54,858 bases of DNA from Saccharospirillaceae bacterium (GTDB lineage Bacteria; Pseudomonadota; Gammaproteobacteria; Pseudomonadales; Oceanobacteraceae): the NCBI GenBank assembly GCA_021208685.1, contig JAJOJJ010000006.1:1-54858 (forward strand), read 5' to 3'. Both the position numbers and the translations under genes were made by a program. Shown here piece after piece: positions 37,479-45,625 of this stretch; position 1 is the first letter of the stretch; the number at the start of each line of letters is the position of its first letter. A model generated the notes under the pieces. That model saw nothing but the letters and a program-made list of their open reading frames with translations, ran no database searches and was not told the DNA's origin.

Positions 37479-37904
37479 TTAACGTGAGCAGATTTCGTCT
37501 TGCGCAAAGAAGTAAGCGATTTCGCGCTCAGCCGATGCTGCAGAGTCAGAACCGTGTACTGCGTTGGCATCGATGCTTTCAGCGAAGTCAGCGCGGATAG
37601 TGCCGGCAGCCGCTTCTTTAGGATTGGTGGCACCCATCAGTTCGCGGTTTTTGGCAATGGCGTTTTCGCCTTCCAGAACCTGAACAACAACAGGACCAGA
37701 AGTCATGAAAGACACCAGATCTTTGAAGAAAGGACGCTCTTTGTGCTCTGCGTAGAAACCGCCCGCTTTTTCGTCGTCCAGTTTGATCATTTTAGCGGCA
37801 ACAACCTGCAGGCCGGCTTTTTCAAAACGGGTTACGATTTCGCCGATTACATTTTTGGCCACAGCGTCTGGTTTAACGATGGACAGAGTGCGTTCAACAG
37901 CCAT
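37479..37904 (-). CDS. ndk: Nucleoside diphosphate kinase
   Basis: 141 residues with the catalytic His117 in NAVHGSDS, Lys11 in IVKPDAV, and the Kpn-loop and C-terminal regions typical of bacterial Ndk. It equalises NTP pools by phosphotransfer. It appears to lead its own transcript: the 143-bp gap to iscS contains a TATAAT-like box, and the next downstream gene is rlmN. In Pseudomonas the genes iscU to iscX precede it; here iscS does. Confidence 0.97.
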   Translation of the reverse strand: MAVERTLSIVKPDAVAKNVIGEIVTRFEKAGLQVVAAKMIKLDDEKAGGFYAEHKERPFFKDLVSFMTSGPVVVQVLEGENAIAKNRELMGATNPKEAAAGTIRADFAESIDANAVHGSDSAASAEREIAYFFAQDEICSR

Positions 37905-37955
37905 TTTTAGCTCCCAAGGATAAATTATGAGGGTTACGGAAAATAAAACCCGCGA

Positions 37956-37961
37956 ATTATA
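37956..37961 (-). promoter_or_regulatory. Putative -10 box of the ndk promoter
   Basis: A perfect TATAAT on the minus strand, 52 bp upstream of ndk. No good -35 box is seen at 16-18 bp, so the call is tentative. Confidence 0.4.
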
Positions 37962-38047
37962 CGCACCTTTTCGTTAAAGTTGTACGCATACACGGGCACG
38001 GTGGCGGATTATTTGGCCATCACCAACAGGAAAAACAACCTCCGCGA

Positions 38048-39208
38048 TCAGCCACGCAGCATCTGCACCACACGTGTCACCTCAGTCAGGGCAAACGTGA
38101 TTTCTTCAGCGCTGGTAAAGCGCCCAAGACTGAAACGCAGTCCCGCATGCGCCAGAGCATCACTGCGGCCAATGGCTTTCAGCACATAAGACGGCGCAAC
38201 GGTGGCTGAATTACAGGCTGAGCCGGATGACACCGCGACTTTGGCCAGCGATGCCAGCAGAATCTCGCCATCCACCCCATCAAAACTGACGTTGAGATGA
38301 TTGGCCGTGCGCTGCTGTACATGACCATTCAGGTACACCCCACCCAGCGCCTGCAACCCGCTCCACAACTGATCACGCAACCCGCGGATGCGGGCTTCAT
38401 CGGCAGAAAACTCTTCCTGCACCAGCCGCGCCGCCTCGCCCAATCCGGCCAACTGGTGAGTGGCCAGGGTGCCGGAACGCATACCGCGCTCATGGCCACC
38501 GCCATGCATCTGCGCCATCAGCTTTACCTGCGGCTCACGGCGCACATACAGTGCTCCAATCCCCTTAGGGCCATAGAATTTGTGGGCCGATACCGACAAC
38601 AGATCAACCTGCCAATCGCGGACATTGACCGCAACTTTGCCCAGCGCCTGTGCAGCATCGACATGCAGATACGCCGGATGATCGTTTAACAGTGCGCCAA
38701 TTGCGGCGATGTCCGTCAGCGTGCCCAGTTCATTATTCACCGCCATCAGACTGACCAGACAGGTATCGTGACGCAACGCATCCGCAACCTGCTGCGGCTG
38801 AATCAATCCGTCGGCATCCGGGGTCAGGTAAGTCACATCAACCTGCTGATGCGCCTGCAACCAGGCGCAGACATCCAATACCGCTTTGTGTTCGATTGCC
38901 GAGGTAATGATATGCAGCGGTCTGGAGGCATCCTGTTCACGCAAGGCCTCAACCACACCTTTCAGAGCCAGGTTATTGGATTCCGTTGCCCCTGAAGTCC
39001 AGACAATCTCTCGCGGATCAGCCGCCACCAGATCCGCCAGCTGACGGCGGGCATTTTCTGCCACCTGTTCGGCCTGCCAGCCATAACGATGAGAGCGCGA
39101 CGCCGGGTTGCCGAAGGTGCCCTCCAGCGTAAGACAGGAAGCCATTATCTGAGCCACACGCGGATCAACCGGTGTTGTCGCTGCATAATCGAGATAGAGG
39201 GATTTCAT
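38048..39208 (-). CDS. iscS: Cysteine desulfurase IscS, C-terminally short
   Basis: 386 residues, collinear with E. coli IscS (404) up to its end. PLP Lys210 (SAHKFYGPKG), His107 and the persulfide-forming Cys332 (SSGSACNSATVAPSYVL) are present. E. coli IscS ends with an extra ~18 residues (including LNSIEW) used to bind IscU; here the protein stops at VVQMLRG. It supplies sulfur for tRNA thiolation and Fe-S assembly. It follows iscR by 95 bp. No iscU, iscA, hscB, hscA or fdx follows; ndk comes next. Whether it is fully functional with an IscU elsewhere cannot be seen. Confidence 0.92.
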   Translation of the reverse strand: MKSLYLDYAATTPVDPRVAQIMASCLTLEGTFGNPASRSHRYGWQAEQVAENARRQLADLVAADPREIVWTSGATESNNLALKGVVEALREQDASRPLHIITSAIEHKAVLDVCAWLQAHQQVDVTYLTPDADGLIQPQQVADALRHDTCLVSLMAVNNELGTLTDIAAIGALLNDHPAYLHVDAAQALGKVAVNVRDWQVDLLSVSAHKFYGPKGIGALYVRREPQVKLMAQMHGGGHERGMRSGTLATHQLAGLGEAARLVQEEFSADEARIRGLRDQLWSGLQALGGVYLNGHVQQRTANHLNVSFDGVDGEILLASLAKVAVSSGSACNSATVAPSYVLKAIGRSDALAHAGLRFSLGRFTSAEEITFALTEVTRVVQMLRG

Positions 39209-39303
39209 GGATCACCGCTGGAAAGTCTGAAACCTGAGGCGGCGCATTGTCCGCGCCACAGCGCTCAGGTCAAGAGGAGTGCTCAGATCAGGTAACGGAT
39301 GGC

Positions 39304-39789
39304 TCAGCCGGTAACGTCATCTGTACTGAGAACCGCATCAATACGATTTCGCGCAATACTGTCCTGACGATCAGCCGTGCTGCGGATTTCTTTGCGCTGA
39401 ATCAGTTGCGCCAGAGTAATACCGTGCAGGAAAGCATGGATCTGATCACTCAGTTCCAGCCATAAATGGTGCGTCAGACACTCTTCACCATCCTGACAAT
39501 CACCACGGCGATGACAGCGCGTAGCATCCATGGATTCATTAACCGCATCCACCACTTCAGCCACATTGATCTCGCTGCTGTCACGACTCAGACGGTAACC
39601 ACCCCCCGGTCCCCGCACACTGGCGACCAGGCCGCCACGGCGCAATTTGGCAAACAATTGCTCAAGATACGACAGGGAAATACCCTGACGACCGGAAATA
39701 TCATTCAGACTGACCGGCCCACTCTGCGCATGGATCGCCAGATCCAGCATGGCCGTGACCGCATAGCGGCCCTTGGTCGTTAAACGCAT
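39304..39789 (-). CDS. iscR: Fe-S cluster regulator IscR
   Basis: 161 residues. N-terminal Rrf2 winged helix ([34 protein letters not shown]) and the cluster ligands Cys92, Cys98, Cys104 and His107 at the E. coli positions. With a [2Fe-2S] cluster IscR represses type 1 sites; without it, it can activate type 2 sites. A near-perfect type 1 site overlaps its promoter, so autorepression is likely. The ribosome site GGGGGAT is strong. It is divergent from nothing: cysE lies upstream on the same strand, 84 bp away. Confidence 0.96.
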   Translation of the reverse strand: MRLTTKGRYAVTAMLDLAIHAQSGPVSLNDISGRQGISLSYLEQLFAKLRRGGLVASVRGPGGGYRLSRDSSEINVAEVVDAVNESMDATRCHRRGDCQDGEECLTHHLWLELSDQIHAFLHGITLAQLIQRKEIRSTADRQDSIARNRIDAVLSTDDVTG

Positions 39790-39818
39790 TGGTTATCCCC
39801 CACATAAATCGTGGTGGC

Positions 39819-39852
39819 ATTATGCGTATATCCGACTATTTCAGTCAACTTT
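39819..39852 (-). promoter_or_regulatory. iscR promoter with type 1 IscR operator
   Basis: On the minus strand TTGACT (39848-39843) and CATAAT (39824-39819) with an 18-bp spacer make a sigma-70 promoter ending 30 bp before the iscR start. The 25 bases 39852-39828 match the E. coli type 1 IscR consensus (ATASYTGACTRWWWYAGTCRRSTAT) at 23 positions, including the core TTGACTGAAATAGTCGG. Bound IscR would block the promoter. Confidence 0.85.
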
Positions 39853-39873
39853 AGACGTCTGTTTTCATGCAAA

Positions 39874-40710
39874 TCACCGATCAGCAGACTGGCCGCGCGA
39901 CGCTGGCGATCCCATATCTGCCGGTGCGCTCTCTGCATCAGACCCGGCACTGACAGACTCGCTGAGACTGACAAAGGTCTCCGCCTCCAGCTGTGGCAAC
40001 GCTTCCGAACAGGTGCGATCGCCAAGATCGTGCAGCGCTTTGCACATGGTGTCGATTTTACGGTCAACCGCGTGCATGTGATCCATCAGGTTATGAATGG
40101 AACGGGCAATCGGGTCAGGCATTTCATCGGCCATACCGTACGCATCAAAGCCGATTTTTTCAGCGATCTTGCGGCGCTGCTCATCCTCAGCCGAATTGGC
40201 TTTGCGCACGATGCGTCCGGGAATGCCAACCACTGTCGCTCCGGCCGGTACCTCTTTGGTGACCACAGCATTGGAACCAATACGGGCATTTTCACCGACA
40301 ATGATCGGCCCCAGCACCTTGGCTCCCGCCCCCACAACCACACCGTTTTTCAGGGTGGGATGACGCTTTCCTTTATTCCAGGTCGTTCCCCCCAGTGTCA
40401 CACCGTGATACAGGGTGCAGTCGTCGCCGATTTCAGCGGTTTCACCAATCACGACCCCCATTCCGTGATCAATAAAGAAACGGCGGCCAATGGTTGCCCC
40501 CGGATGAATCTCAATACCGGTCATCCAGCGACTGAAGGTCGACAGCATACGTGCCAGCCATTTAAAGCCTTTGCGCCACAGCCAGTTGGCCACCCGGTAA
40601 TGCAGCAGCGCATGCAACCCCGGATAGGTAGTAATAACCTCGAAGGTATTACGGGCCGCCGGATCGCGCTCGAATACACTGGCGATGTCTTCACGCAATT
40701 GTCTGATCAC
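39874..40710 (-). CDS. cysE: Serine O-acetyltransferase
   Basis: 278 residues with N-terminal helices ([19 protein letters not shown]) and a left-handed beta helix of hexapeptide repeats ([52 protein letters not shown]). The catalytic His lies in IDHGMG. It makes O-acetylserine for cysteine, the substrate of IscS. The C-terminal ~80 residues extend past the hexapeptide domain and end in a Ser/Ala-rich tail. Its start overlaps the trmJ stop (ATGA). Confidence 0.95.
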   Translation of the reverse strand: MIRQLREDIASVFERDPAARNTFEVITTYPGLHALLHYRVANWLWRKGFKWLARMLSTFSRWMTGIEIHPGATIGRRFFIDHGMGVVIGETAEIGDDCTLYHGVTLGGTTWNKGKRHPTLKNGVVVGAGAKVLGPIIVGENARIGSNAVVTKEVPAGATVVGIPGRIVRKANSAEDEQRRKIAEKIGFDAYGMADEMPDPIARSIHNLMDHMHAVDRKIDTMCKALHDLGDRTCSEALPQLEAETFVSLSESVSAGSDAESAPADMGSPASRGQSADR

Positions 40711-41492
40711 TCAGAATCCCCTTGTGTTTTATAACGATCAGCGCCCTGACGCTGAACCGCTGCCAGAATGCCACGCAAAATATTCACTTCTGTTTTATCC
40801 GGTGCCGCGCGCTGATACAGACGGCGCATCCGGGACATCAGGTGCTTCGGAGTATTGGGGTCAAGGAAGCCGATATCAATGAGCACGGTTTCCATATGAC
40901 GGAACAGTCCATCCAGTTCGCCCTGGGTTGCCAGCGGATAGTCCCAGGGCACCCCCCAGACACCGGCCTCATTTTCCTGCTCCGTTTCGGTGCGGAAATC
41001 ATCCGTCACCAGCGCCAAACGCATTTCATAGCACAGCACCTGTATTGCCTGAGCCACGTTGAGTGAAGAAAAGTTTTCATCGGTAGGAATATGCACGTGC
41101 GCGGTACACAGGTGCAGCTCTTCATTGGTCAGACCACGGGATTCACGGCCAAACACCAGCGCAACCTCATTACCGGCAGGAATCATCTCTGCCGCCTTTG
41201 CTGCCGACTGACGCGGCGACATCAGAGGCCAGGGGATATGACGACTGCGGGCGCTGGTACCAATCACCAGACCACAATCAGCGATGGCGTCTTCCAGTGT
41301 CGGTACGACAACGGCATTGTGCAGAATGTCTTCAGCCCGCGATGAACGCTGGATTGCGTCATCATCGATACTGGCAATCGGGTCAACCAACACCAACCGG
41401 CTCAGTCCCATGTTTTTCATGGCCCGCGCCGCGGCTCCGATATTCCCGGAGTGGGTGGTATTGACCATTACGATACGGATTTTATCGAGCAT
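40707..41492 (-). CDS. trmJ: tRNA (Cm32/Um32) 2'-O-methyltransferase TrmJ
   Basis: 261 residues from ATG 41492, with an AAGG site upstream; a longer frame from 42038 runs antisense through suhB and is rejected. SPOUT knot motifs: [20 protein letters not shown] near the N-terminus, [15 protein letters not shown], and [17 protein letters not shown]. It methylates position 32 of several tRNAs. It is divergent from suhB, 207 bp away, as in relatives. Confidence 0.95.
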   Translation of the reverse strand: MLDKIRIVMVNTTHSGNIGAAARAMKNMGLSRLVLVDPIASIDDDAIQRSSRAEDILHNAVVVPTLEDAIADCGLVIGTSARSRHIPWPLMSPRQSAAKAAEMIPAGNEVALVFGRESRGLTNEELHLCTAHVHIPTDENFSSLNVAQAIQVLCYEMRLALVTDDFRTETEQENEAGVWGVPWDYPLATQGELDGLFRHMETVLIDIGFLDPNTPKHLMSRMRRLYQRAAPDKTEVNILRGILAAVQRQGADRYKTQGDSE

Positions 41493-41624
41493 AACGCCTT
41501 GTCTGCGCCACGACAGCGCGGTTACCAGAGGATGGTGATAGCCCGTTGCGCATCCTGTAAAAAACACTGAGGCAGAAACTGGCCGGCACACAATAAAGGG
41601 CACGCAGTGTAACGCAAAACGGGC

Positions 41625-41653
41625 TTCGCTAACCAGTCGGGTGCTGATATAAT
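41625..41653 (+). promoter_or_regulatory. Putative sigma-70 promoter of suhB
   Basis: TATAAT at 41648-41653, with a weak -35 (TTCGCT) 17 bp upstream, 46 bp before the start codon. Confidence 0.45.
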
Positions 41654-41699
41654 CCCGCGCCCCAAAAATGTTCTTTAACTTTAAGAGATAGCGATCCCT

Positions 41700-42473
41700 A
41701 TGCAACCCATGGTGAACTTGGCGTTGCGCGCCGCGCGTAATGCTGGTCAAGATCTGGTCCGTCGCCTGGACCGCTTCGATTCGTACAAAAGCACGGATCA
41801 GGAAAAAGCTAAGTTTGTGGCAGACTGCACCATCGGTCTGGAAAAAGGCATCATTTTTGAGCTGAAAAAAGCCCTGCCTGAACATAATTTCTACGGCCGT
41901 GAAACCGGTCAGAATGGCGAACAGAAAAACCAGCCGGTATGGCAGGTATGCGTTATCGACGACATCTCCAACTTCCGCGTAGGCATCCCGTCTTTTGCCA
42001 TCATCGTCTGCTGCATGCTGAACGGCAAAGCCGAGCATTCTGTTGTGCTCAACCCGATCAACGGTGATGAATTCACCGCCTCCCGTGGCCGTGGCGCCCA
42101 GCTGAATAACCGCCGCATCCGCAGCGGCAACGTCAACAGCCTGAGCGATGCCATCGTTGGTTACACCCAGCCAATGGGCAACAACGAAGCCGCCTTCGAC
42201 CAGCTCCAGCGCCTGCAGCGCCTGATGTCGAAGAGCTTTGATCTGCGCAATATCGGTTCCAACGCCCTGTCGATCTGCTACGTAGCCGCTGACCGCTTTC
42301 AGGGTGCCCTGCTGAGCAATGTGGACGAATTTGCCCTGAACGCGGCCGGTCTGCTCGCCTCTGAAGCCGGATGTCTGCTGTCAGAAGTCAGCGGTCAGCC
42401 ACTGCTGCGCGCACCAGCCAATCTGGTGGTCAGCAATCCGCGCCTGCTGAAAGCCCTGCTGGCGAAAGACTGA
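41700..42473 (+). CDS. suhB: Inositol-1-monophosphatase SuhB
   Basis: 257 residues of the inositol monophosphatase fold. It has the metal-site region near the N-terminus (FYGRETG) and VCVIDDISNFRVGIPSFAI, which replaces the usual WVIDPIDGTxNF sequence; thus the Pro-Ile-Asp-Gly-Thr metal loop is altered to Asp-Ile-Ser, which may weaken phosphatase activity. RNIGSNALSICYVAADRFQG in the C-terminal half is well kept. E. coli SuhB also binds RNA polymerase and NusA in rRNA antitermination, a role that does not need the active site. Confidence 0.9.
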   Translation: MQPMVNLALRAARNAGQDLVRRLDRFDSYKSTDQEKAKFVADCTIGLEKGIIFELKKALPEHNFYGRETGQNGEQKNQPVWQVCVIDDISNFRVGIPSFAIIVCCMLNGKAEHSVVLNPINGDEFTASRGRGAQLNNRRIRSGNVNSLSDAIVGYTQPMGNNEAAFDQLQRLQRLMSKSFDLRNIGSNALSICYVAADRFQGALLSNVDEFALNAAGLLASEAGCLLSEVSGQPLLRAPANLVVSNPRLLKALLAKD

Positions 42474-42541
42474 TCACTTTCCTGCTGGCACCCTCCCGCC
42501 CCCTGTCTACACTCAGATAAGACAATGCGGGAGGTTTCCCT

Positions 42542-42670
42542 ATGACACTGCTGTGGCAATACTTTACCCTGATTCTGCAATGGCTCGCCGAACCTCTGGT
42601 CTGTGATGAGCCCAGCCTGCATCAGCCCGACACCCAGTCCATCCGTCAGGTGCAAAGCCAGCGGCTGTGA
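42542..42670 (+). CDS. Putative 42-residue small protein
   Basis: ATG 42542 is preceded by GGGAGGTTTCCCT, an excellent ribosome site, and the frame runs to TGA at 42668-42670. The product is amphipathic: a hydrophobic start (MTLLWQYFTLILQWLAEPLV) followed by a polar tail with one Cys. A strong terminator follows 13 bp after the stop, so the gene is packaged as a unit behind suhB (68 bp gap). I know no family; a membrane-associated micropeptide is possible. Confidence 0.6.
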   Translation: MTLLWQYFTLILQWLAEPLVCDEPSLHQPDTQSIRQVQSQRL

Positions 42671-42683
42671 ACAAACGAAACAG

Positions 42684-42724
42684 CGGGTACAAAAAAGCGC
42701 CATGGCCGCTTTTTTTGTACCCGT
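42684..42724. terminator. Long bidirectional terminator
   Basis: A near-perfect hairpin, CGGGTACAAAAAAGCG pairing with CGCTTTTTTTGTACCCG around a CATG centre. It separates the small ORF (+) from the cold-shock-domain gene (-). Confidence 0.85.
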
Positions 42725-42741
42725 TTCAATCGTGTGAAAGC

Positions 42742-43233
42742 TCAGCGAACCGCTGAAACATCTTCAGCCTGCGGGCCCTTCTGACCACGCACTACCGTAA
42801 ACTTTACCCGCTGACCTTCCGTCAGCGAACGGTGCCCCTGACCACGGATAGAACGGAAATGCACGAACACATCCTCGCCCTGATCCCAGGTAATAAAGCC
42901 GAAGCCTTTTTTCACGTTGAACCACTTAACCACGCCGCGCTCACGGCCATCTTCCACATCGCTTTCCACCACAGTACCACTGGAGCGGAAGCGGCGACGA
43001 CGCGAAGGAACCAATTGCGCAGACAACAGACTGGTGACCAGCGTCAGAATGGCAACCGCCAGCAACAGCTCAGTCATACCGGCAACGTTCATCAGATTAT
43101 CGTCAGTCAGAGCCGTGCCATCAGTGAATTGCAGACCTGTTACCAGCGAAGTAAACATACCGGCAACCATGAAAGGAACAATTGCGGCAAACACCAGCGC
43201 CACAATAATTTTACGTAATATCAATTTACCCAT
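42742..43233 (-). CDS. Membrane-anchored cold-shock-domain protein
   Basis: 163 residues from ATG 43233 (a longer frame from 43470 overlaps the slyX region and is rejected). Two transmembrane helices at ~4-27 and ~50-72, a short Arg-rich linker ([11 protein letters not shown]), then a C-terminal CSD (~98-163) with RNP1 KGFGFI and RNP2 DVFVHF and the usual GVVKWFN start. Ordinary cold-shock proteins are ~70-residue soluble RNA chaperones, and CSD-DUF1294 proteins have the reverse order. This one would present a CSD to the cytosol from the inner membrane. It is divergent from slyX. Confidence 0.85.
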   Translation of the reverse strand: MGKLILRKIIVALVFAAIVPFMVAGMFTSLVTGLQFTDGTALTDDNLMNVAGMTELLLAVAILTLVTSLLSAQLVPSRRRRFRSSGTVVESDVEDGRERGVVKWFNVKKGFGFITWDQGEDVFVHFRSIRGQGHRSLTEGQRVKFTVVRGQKGPQAEDVSAVR

Positions 43234-43366
43234 GCGTTCTCTCGTATCACTCGTTAATATCACAGCTGCAACAAAATCGTTGGCCCGCAGGCCTTTGACA
43301 AGTGGGCTATGAAAGCCCAATTCATTAAAAAAATCAACACGATAGCTAAAGGGTATAAACACACCT

Positions 43367-43627
43367 ATGAGCCAACAGCCACCGGCTTCCGTTTCCGCAT
43401 CCGATAAACAGCAACAAGCCCAGCAACGTATTGATGAACTGGAAATGCGCATTACCTTTCTGGAAGACACGATCGATGGTCTGAATGATCAGATGTCGGC
43501 CCTGAATCAGGAATTTTTACTGGCCAAACAGGCCATGCAACTGATGCACCGCAAACTGGAGCAACTGCAACAGAATCCATCAGGCGGTGACGCTGTCGGT
43601 GATGAACCACCGCCGCCACATTACTGA
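43367..43627 (+). CDS. slyX: SlyX family protein
   Basis: 86 residues with a coiled-coil core ([20 protein letters not shown], then [20 protein letters not shown]) and a C-terminal PPPPHY, the usual SlyX ending. Function is unknown; the family is widespread in proteobacteria. It is divergent from the cold-shock-domain gene with 133 bp between. Confidence 0.9.
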   Translation: MSQQPPASVSASDKQQQAQQRIDELEMRITFLEDTIDGLNDQMSALNQEFLLAKQAMQLMHRKLEQLQQNPSGGDAVGDEPPPPHY

Positions 43628-43693
43628 CACCTCAAACAGACGGGCAGTCACAACGGGATTGCGGCCCCCGAAACGGCAACACTGACCGGAGCT

Positions 43694-44617
43694 TTAAGGG
43701 CTTTCAGGCTGTCCGTTCCGGGCCGCACCGTTGAAACCCTCTCCAAACTCAGCCAGAGCAAATGAAATGAAGCTGCGCAGACGTGGCGTCATTCGCTGAT
43801 CGCGGTAATAAAGCAGCGACACCGGGCGCTCACCAAGCCGCCAGTCTGGCAAAAGCTGGACGAGCGCGCCGGACTGAACGTCAGCAGCAAGCAGTATTTC
43901 CGGCTGCATGATGACCCCTAAGCCCGCACGCGCAGCCATGCGCAGAGCCTGCCCGCTGTTCACGGTCAGATGGCGAAGGGGCGCAACCTCAACGGTCTCC
44001 CCGTCTTTCGATAACCGCCATGGCGATCTGGCTGCCGGAGTGAAATAAACGGCTTCATGTGCCAAAAGGTCTTCGGGGTGCTTCGGTTCACCCTTGCGCT
44101 CCAGGTAATCAGGGGCGGCGCAGATCATCATCCTGTAGGGCATCAGACTTCGGGCAATGAGCCGGCTGTCAGGCGGTGTGCCAATGCGGAAAGCGATATC
44201 AAAGCCTTCTTCCACAAGATCGACGTTGCGGTCGGTCAGCACTAAATCCAGCATGACTTCGGGGGCAGTCTCCCGGTAACGCTTCAGCGCCGGAACCAGC
44301 GTTTCCGCGCCGAAGGTTGTCGGCGCAGTGACGCGCAGCTTGCCTCTGGGCATGGTTTGCTGGGTTTCCGCCTGACGATCGGCAATGGCAATCCGCTCCA
44401 GAATATCGCGGCACTGCTCAAAATAACTTGCTCCGAAGTCGGTCAGGCTTTGGCGGCGCGTGGTGCGGTTCAGGAGCCGGGTGCCAAGCCGCTCCTCCAG
44501 CGCAGCAACGTGTTGACCAACCATCGCCGGGGACAGGCCGAGTTGCTCGGCTGCAGCGCTCATCGAACCGGCCTGCACGGCGGTCACGAAGGCTTTCATA
44601 GAGCGGAACAAGTCCAT
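43694..44617 (-). CDS. LysR-family regulator next to an SDR gene
   Basis: 307 residues. N-terminal winged helix (MDLFRSMKAFVTAVQAGSMS, then GLSPAMVGQHVAALEERLG) and a typical LysR effector domain (RGKLRVTAPTTFGAETLVPA, NVDLVEEGFDIAFRIG). It is divergent from an SDR gene, 102 bp apart, and likely controls it. The GC-rich bases and codon use (many CTC, CGC, GGC) differ a little from the surrounding housekeeping genes, consistent with acquisition. Confidence 0.9.
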   Translation of the reverse strand: MDLFRSMKAFVTAVQAGSMSAAAEQLGLSPAMVGQHVAALEERLGTRLLNRTTRRQSLTDFGASYFEQCRDILERIAIADRQAETQQTMPRGKLRVTAPTTFGAETLVPALKRYRETAPEVMLDLVLTDRNVDLVEEGFDIAFRIGTPPDSRLIARSLMPYRMMICAAPDYLERKGEPKHPEDLLAHEAVYFTPAARSPWRLSKDGETVEVAPLRHLTVNSGQALRMAARAGLGVIMQPEILLAADVQSGALVQLLPDWRLGERPVSLLYYRDQRMTPRLRSFISFALAEFGEGFNGAARNGQPESP

Positions 44618-44719
44618 TCGATAGCAATCCTTTCATATCATTCAATTAATTCGCACATTATCCCACCCGAATCGATCAATTAACATCTGCCTCGACATCA
44701 AACACTCACGGAGAGTCCT

Positions 44720-45481
44720 ATGGAACAGAAACGGTTCAGGGGTAAAACAGTCATTATTACGGGTGCGGGAACGGGAATGGGGCGTGCAGCCGCGCTGCGC
44801 CTCGCCAACGAAGGCGCACAACTCGCTCTGCTTGGGCGCCGATCTGAGCCGCTTGATCTGCTGGCGTCCGAGATCACGGCCACCGGTGGTCAGGCACGGG
44901 TTTTCAGCGGTGATATTTCGCTGGAAGACGAAGTATCCACCGCTGTCCGCAAGACGCTCGATCACTTCGGTCGCCTAGATGGTCTCTTTGCCAATGCAGG
45001 CGTTCTCGGCACGTTCAAACCGCTCGCGGTCACGGAAGCCTCCGACTTCAACCCACTGATTGCGACCAATCTTCGCGGCACGTTCCTTACCATCAAGCAC
45101 TGCCTGCCAGTGCTGGACGGCGGGTCCATCCTCATCAACGCTTCGTGGACTGCGAATGCCGTGATGCCCGGTGCCGGTGCCTATGCTGCCACAAAGGGCG
45201 CGTTGCTCGCGCTGATGCGGACTCTGGCCGTCGAGCAAGGGCCCCGCGCCATCAGAGTCAACGCTATCAATCCCGGCATCATTCTGACGCCGATGGCCGA
45301 CGATGTGCTCGACCCCGATCTGGCGGCCCGGCTTGCCGCACACACCCCCCTGAGGCGTAACGGATCACCGGAGGATGTGGCCGGCACGGTCGCTTGGCTG
45401 CTGTCGGATGATGCAGCCTTTGTCACCGGACAAGAGATCACGGTAGACGGTGGATATACCATCGGGGGCGTCAGACTTTGA
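44720..45481 (+). CDS. Short-chain dehydrogenase/reductase
   Basis: 253 residues of the classical SDR fold. Cofactor motif TGAGTGMGRA (15-24), NAG (FANAGVLG), a Ser-Tyr-Lys catalytic set with INASWTANAVMPG and AYAATKG, and the C-terminal QEITVDGGYTIGG. The substrate is unknown. The divergent LysR gene is probably its regulator. The start has a GGAGAG site. Confidence 0.93.
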   Translation: MEQKRFRGKTVIITGAGTGMGRAAALRLANEGAQLALLGRRSEPLDLLASEITATGGQARVFSGDISLEDEVSTAVRKTLDHFGRLDGLFANAGVLGTFKPLAVTEASDFNPLIATNLRGTFLTIKHCLPVLDGGSILINASWTANAVMPGAGAYAATKGALLALMRTLAVEQGPRAIRVNAINPGIILTPMADDVLDPDLAARLAAHTPLRRNGSPEDVAGTVAWLLSDDAAFVTGQEITVDGGYTIGGVRL

Positions 45482-45586
45482 GCATCAGTACCATTGAGAT
45501 CACCAGAGCGCAGACGCAACGCCTGATCAGGCATGGAGGCGATGCCTGACGAGCATTACAGGCATTTACTTCCCGATCCTGCTCAA

Positions 45587-45617
45587 GAAAAAGCCGGGAT
45601 AACCCCGGCTTTTCTGT
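45587..45617. terminator. Bidirectional terminator between the SDR gene and the gldG-like gene
   Basis: AAAAAGCCGGG, ATAA loop, CCCCGGCTTTTCT. A-run before and T-run after suit both convergent genes. Confidence 0.88.
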
Positions 45618-45625
45618 TATCTCAA

